From contig JAUNHF010000013.1 of NCBI GenBank assembly GCA_030524065.1, positions 1 to 17,187 of the forward strand: 17,187 nucleotides of DNA, read 5' to 3'. Shown here one piece after another: positions 14,560 through 17,187 of the stretch. Position numbers and translations under genes: made by a program. The first letter of the stretch is position 1. Every line of letters starts with the position of its first letter. A model generated the notes under the pieces. It was not told the DNA's origin. It did no database searches and was given only the letters and a program-made list of their open reading frames with translations. The stretch is from Deinococcus sp. (lineage in GTDB: Bacteria > Deinococcota > Deinococci > Deinococcales > Deinococcaceae).

Positions 14560-14574
14560 TCTTCACGGGAAGTA

Positions 14575-14580
14575 TATCTT
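14575..14580 (+). promoter_or_regulatory. -10-like TATCTT before the upstream ORF
   Basis: TATCTT (within TATATCTT) plus GCCTCT (6 nt) precedes ATG 14587, the start of a short ORF, not of the dehydrogenase itself. Spacing and hexamer match the other leaderless starts. Confidence 0.5.
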
Positions 14581-14586
14581 GCCTCT

Positions 14587-14652
14587 ATGACGCGCCTCTC
14601 ACACTCCCGCTTTCCGAAGACCCGCTCCAGCGGGCGGGCGGCCCAATGCTGA
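14587..14652 (+). CDS. Upstream ORF of 21 codons overlapping the dehydrogenase start
   Basis: ATG 14587 opens a 21-codon ORF (MTRLSHSRFPK... ending AAQC) whose TGA at 14650-14652 overlaps the dehydrogenase start as ATGCTGA (ATG at 14646). It is in a different frame (+2) from the dehydrogenase. It has a promoter-like TATCTT 6 nt upstream, whereas the dehydrogenase ATG has no Shine-Dalgarno sequence. The likely role is a leader whose translation delivers ribosomes to the dehydrogenase start by termination-reinitiation. The peptide is basic (four Arg, one Lys), with no run of Leu/Ile/Val codons that would suggest classical attenuation. It could be non-coding if the promoter is misplaced. Confidence 0.45.
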   Translation: MTRLSHSRFPKTRSSGRAAQC

Positions 14653-15689
14653 TTTTCAGCGAGTTGCAGGCCCGCGGCCACGAGTCGCTGTCGCTGATTC
14701 AGCATCCCCCTACGGGCCTACAGGCCGTGCTGGCGGTGCACTCGACCGTGCTGGGGCCGGCCATCGCGGGCGTGCGCCTGCGGCAGCTGGACGAAGAATC
14801 CCTGGTGCGCTCGGCGCTGGACCTTAGCGAGAGCCTGACCCTCAAGTCGGCGCTGGCTGGGCTGAATTATGGCGGTGGTGCCTGCGCCATCGTGCCCGGC
14901 AACGGCGACCTGCTGGCGTCCAAGACGCAGCCGCACGCCCGCGAGGCCCTCTTCCGGGCGCTGGGCCGCGAGCTGCGCCCACTGAGCAGCCGGGTGATTC
15001 TGACCGAGGACATCGGGGTAACGCCGCGCGACATCGCTTTTGTGGCGCAGGAAACACCCGGCACGCTGGGGCAGCACACCGACACCAGCCGGGTCACCGG
15101 TTACGGCGTTTACCGGGGCATGAAAGCAGCCGCCAAGTATGTGCTGAACAGTGAAAGCATGCGCGGGGTGCGGGTGGCCATTTACGGGCTGGGAGCGATG
15201 GGCCGCGAACTGGCCGAGCATCTGCACCGTGAAGGGGCACGCCTGACCGTGGCCGACCACCGCCCGGCGGTGATGCAGGAACTGGTTGAGGACTTGGGCG
15301 CGGTGGCTATGGAACCGGCCGATATTCTGGACGCGCCCTGCGACATCTTCGCGCCGTGTGGGGGGGGCAGCAGCATCGCTCTGGCGGCTGTTCCCCGCCT
15401 GCAATGCCGCATGATCGCCGGGGGTGAACACCACCCGCTCACCCGCGCTGGTGAGGACGCGGTGCGTGAGGCCGGTATCGTTTACATTCCCGATTTCGCC
15501 ATCAACAGCGCGGGCATGATCGCGGCGGCCCACGGCTGCGGCAAGGAAGAAGCGGCCGAGCAGGTGTACCAGAATGTCATCCGCATCTGCGAGGTGGCGC
15601 GGCATTCGGCGCAGCCGGTGCACACGGTCGCCCGGCTGATGGCCGAGCAGCGCATCTCACTGATCGGGGGACTGGGCCGGCGCGACTGA
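14646..15689 (+). CDS. Glu/Leu/Phe/Val dehydrogenase family protein, atypical active site
   Basis: A 347-residue amino-acid dehydrogenase fold, the length of leucine/phenylalanine dehydrogenases. The N-terminal catalytic domain aligns by eye: VLAVHSTVLGPAIAGVR, then LKSALAGLNYGGGAC. K67, the first active-site lysine, is present, but the second, normally in G-G-G-K, is Ala79. The Asp of TEDIG (D122) is kept. The NAD domain has GVYRGMKAAAKYVL, then VAIYGLGAMGREL (GxGxxG, 181-186) and an acidic D204 that favours NAD+. Later segments (PCGGGSSIA, AGGEHHPLT, PDFAINSAGMI) follow the family with changed residues. Oxidative deamination is therefore doubtful. ATG 14646 matches the family's N-terminus. 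The gene overlaps a 21-codon uORF. Confidence 0.82.
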   Translation: MLIFSELQARGHESLSLIQHPPTGLQAVLAVHSTVLGPAIAGVRLRQLDEESLVRSALDLSESLTLKSALAGLNYGGGACAIVPGNGDLLASKTQPHAREALFRALGRELRPLSSRVILTEDIGVTPRDIAFVAQETPGTLGQHTDTSRVTGYGVYRGMKAAAKYVLNSESMRGVRVAIYGLGAMGRELAEHLHREGARLTVADHRPAVMQELVEDLGAVAMEPADILDAPCDIFAPCGGGSSIALAAVPRLQCRMIAGGEHHPLTRAGEDAVREAGIVYIPDFAINSAGMIAAAHGCGKEEAAEQVYQNVIRICEVARHSAQPVHTVARLMAEQRISLIGGLGRRD

Positions 15690-15783
15690 TACGGGCGGCG
15701 GTTGAGCTGTTCCAAATGGGGTGGTTCAACCCAGCCAGTGAGGAGGCCTGGAAAGTGCGTGCTGTGCGACGGAGTGCAGTGTG

Positions 15784-15812
15784 CATGGGAACAGGCTGCC
15801 CCGGTTCCCATG
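15784..15812 (+). terminator. 9-bp hairpin after the dehydrogenase gene
   Basis: CATGGGAAC (15784-15792) pairs exactly with GTTCCCATG (15804-15812), with an 11-nt loop, 95 bp after the dehydrogenase stop. There is no T tract on the plus strand. The 15690-15830 gap holds no other feature I can support apart from a weak GGTTGA/TCAACC pairing. Confidence 0.4.
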
Positions 15813-15830
15813 ACGCAGTCCCAAGACACG

Positions 15831-15854
15831 AAAAACCCCCGCTGAGTGCGGGGG
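15831..15854 (-). terminator. Rho-independent terminator of the tRNA-Asn gene
   Basis: On the minus strand CCCCCGC (15854-15848), loop ACTCA and GCGGGGG (15842-15836) are followed by TTTTT (15835-15831). It begins 11 nt after the CCA end of the tRNA and is the cleanest intrinsic terminator in the window. Confidence 0.9.
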
Positions 15855-15865
15855 CTGTTCCATTT

Positions 15866-15943
<78 letters not shown>

Positions 15944-15973
15944 TGTGGCTGGCCCTTTTGAGGCGCGAAAGGA

Positions 15974-16003
15974 AGAGTAACATAGCCCCCCCGCGCCGTG
16001 CAA
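15974..16003 (-). promoter_or_regulatory. Possible promoter of tRNA-Asn
   Basis: On the minus strand TTGCAC (16003-15998) and TACTCT (15979-15974) are 18 bp apart. The tRNA begins 34 nt after the -10, leaving room for a short 5' leader. The hexamers are moderate matches. Confidence 0.35.
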
Positions 16004-16104
16004 GCCCTAGGCCCAGGCGCTGGGTCCTGCGGCCATGGCAGGCAACGCAAGGTGGGCCGGCCACCCTCACGCCACTTTCATGCCCCTGCGTCCCCTGGCC
16101 TGTC

Positions 16105-16896
16105 ATGATGAACCCGATGCACAGGCAACCACATCAGCACGCCGCACCGGCCCTCAGTTCCGGGCTGCTGGTCCTGGGCCTGCTGCTGGGCGGCTCGGCG
16201 GCGCAGGCACTGACCTTGCAGCAGATTCGCGGCGGCCTGACCAGCTACACCGTGGCGACGGTGGACCTGCGCCGCGACCAGCTGCGGCTGCACTGGCTGA
16301 ATCCCACCACCCGGCAGCCGTACCAGACGTTCGCGCAGCTGCGTGAGCGCCTGCGCAAAGAAGGCGACCGCGCCCTGTTCCTGACCAACAGCGGCATCTA
16401 TGCTCCTGGCTACAAGCCGCTGGGCCTGCATGTGGAGGGCCGCCGGGAACTTGTTCCACTGAATTTTGCCCGCACGGGCGGCAACTTCGCCCTGGTGCCC
16501 AACGGCGTGTTCTGGGTGGACGGTGACCAGGCCGGCGTGACCGAAACCGGCGAATACGTGGCCCAGAAGCTGCGCCCGGAATACGCGTCGCAGTCGGGGC
16601 CGCTGCTGCTGCGGCGCGGGCACGTTCATCCGTCGTTCAACGAAGCGAGCACCTCCTTTAAGCTGCGCAGTGGGGTAGGTGTGTGCAGCGACGGCCGGGT
16701 GCGCTTTGCCATCAGCAATGCCCCGGTGAACTTCTATGCCTTTGCGGTCTTTTTCCGGGACACCCTGCGCTGCCCAGACGCGCTGTATCTGGACGGCAGC
16801 ATCAGTGCCTACGCCACGCCCGATACCGACACCCAAGTGGTCAATTTTGCTGGCATCTGGAGCGTGGCACTGCCCTCTGCGGGCACCCAGCCCTGA
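16105..16896 (+). CDS. Exported phosphodiester glycosidase family protein (NAGPA/DUF2233-like)
   Basis: A 263-residue protein with a signal peptide: polar His/Gln-rich start, hydrophobic core (about 16-32) and A-Q-A before a likely cleavage at residue 35. The mature part has the phosphodiester glycosidase blocks: [23 protein letters not shown] (broken as TNSGIY 95-100 and PLGLHVEG), [13 protein letters not shown] (126-138), [10 protein letters not shown] (163-172) and [14 protein letters not shown] (224-237). The mammalian relative removes N-acetylglucosamine from phosphodiesters; bacterial members are thought to act on cell-envelope glycans. Two cysteines (C194, C223) could form a disulfide. 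ATG 16105 is used; ATG 16108 and 16117 are in frame, and 16117 has a -10-like CATGAT 7 nt upstream. Longer reading back to 15865 only crosses the tRNA. Confidence 0.82.
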   Translation: MMNPMHRQPHQHAAPALSSGLLVLGLLLGGSAAQALTLQQIRGGLTSYTVATVDLRRDQLRLHWLNPTTRQPYQTFAQLRERLRKEGDRALFLTNSGIYAPGYKPLGLHVEGRRELVPLNFARTGGNFALVPNGVFWVDGDQAGVTETGEYVAQKLRPEYASQSGPLLLRRGHVHPSFNEASTSFKLRSGVGVCSDGRVRFAISNAPVNFYAFAVFFRDTLRCPDALYLDGSISAYATPDTDTQVVNFAGIWSVALPSAGTQP

Positions 16897-16926
16897 CCCG
16901 GCGGGAGCCAGCGGCAAGAGGGCCGG

Positions 16927-16932
16927 TATGCT
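16927..16932 (+). promoter_or_regulatory. -10-like TATGCT before the dsRBD gene
   Basis: TATGCT plus GAGTCC (6 nt) precedes ATG 16939. The same hexamer precedes plsC at 3806 and the SDR-like gene at 9747. Confidence 0.6.
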
Positions 16933-16938
16933 GAGTCC

Positions 16939-17187
16939 ATGGCCGACAACCCCAAAGGAGAGCTGATCGCGGCGCTGGCCGCCCAGGGGATGAGCCCCGA
17001 ATTTCGCGTGGAGGGCAGTGGCCCAGCCCACGCGCCCAGCTTTGTGGCCGAGGTGTGGTGTGACGGTCAGCGGCTGGGCTCCGGCACAGGCGGCAGCCGC
17101 CGGGAAGCGGAGCGCTGCGCCGCCCAGCAGGCGTTGGAAGAGTTGCTGCCCGGTGAGCCGGTGGCTGATCTACAGGTGGCTGGTCTA
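16939..17187 (+). CDS. Protein beginning with a double-stranded RNA-binding domain (partial)
   Basis: Only the first 83 codons are inside the window; the gene runs off the right edge. Residues 5-70 form a complete dsRBD (DSRM): helix 1 PKGELIAALAAQG, loop-and-strand GPAHAPSFVAEVWCDGQ (the G-P-x-H-x-x-x-F element) and the RNA-backbone-binding helix GSGTGGSRREAERCAAQQAL. This domain usually sits at the C-terminus of RNase III; here it is at the N-terminus with only 4 residues before it, so this is not RNase III. It may be a stand-alone dsRNA-binding protein or carry another domain beyond the edge. The start is fixed by TATGCT 6 nt upstream. It follows the glycosidase gene by 42 bp with its own promoter-like box. 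Confidence 0.82.
   Translation, partial: MADNPKGELIAALAAQGMSPEFRVEGSGPAHAPSFVAEVWCDGQRLGSGTGGSRREAERCAAQQALEELLPGEPVADLQVAGL

Overview
The window looks like chromosomal DNA of a Deinococcus-type bacterium. The DNA is very GC-rich. Most genes have no Shine-Dalgarno sequence. Instead a -10-like hexamer (TANNNT, e.g. TATGCT, TATACT, TAGCAT) sits 6-8 nt before the start codon, the signature of the leaderless mRNAs that are known to be abundant in Deinococcus. The genes are mostly housekeeping or lineage-specific. I see no transposase, integrase, phage gene, CRISPR array or toxin-antitoxin pair.

Layout. 1-331: 3' end of purK (purine synthesis). 587-2062: sodium:alanine/glycine symporter (AGCS), ending in a perfect 18-bp hairpin shared with the convergent gene after it. 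2131-2619 and 2688-3377 (minus): two lineage-type proteins, the first behind an AT-rich palindrome that overlaps its promoter. 3484-3732: xseB. 3806-6191: a tightly overlapping plsC / FecCD permease / ATPase unit (lipid acyltransferase plus metal-chelate or corrinoid importer), followed by a thioredoxin-like [2Fe-2S] ferredoxin (6326-6688). 6780-7691: SDR oxidoreductase of the stress-associated YghA/YhdF type. 7795-8421: a second PlsC-like acyltransferase that overlaps tail-to-tail with nrdR (8418-8906, minus). 8977-9747 (minus): an SDR-fold protein that has lost its catalytic residues, upstream of nrdR. 9922-10788 (minus): lipoprotein. 10950-11060: a 36-residue membrane microprotein. 11156-12160: class II fructose-1,6-bisphosphatase (glpX). 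12258-14342 (minus): a 694-residue coiled-coil protein. 14587-14652: a 21-codon upstream ORF overlapping a Glu/Leu/Phe/Val dehydrogenase family gene (14646-15689) whose usual catalytic lysine is Ala. 15866-15940 (minus): tRNA-Asn(GTT) with terminator. 16105-16896: exported phosphodiester glycosidase family protein. 16939 to the end: start of a protein that opens with a dsRNA-binding domain.

There is no single large novel system. The most interesting items are the uORF-coupled atypical dehydrogenase with an 11-bp direct repeat in its promoter, the degenerate SDR next to nrdR, the operator-like palindrome at 2625-2648, the dsRBD-first protein at the right edge, and the unlisted microprotein at 10950. 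Functions are inferred from motifs read by eye; no database search was run.
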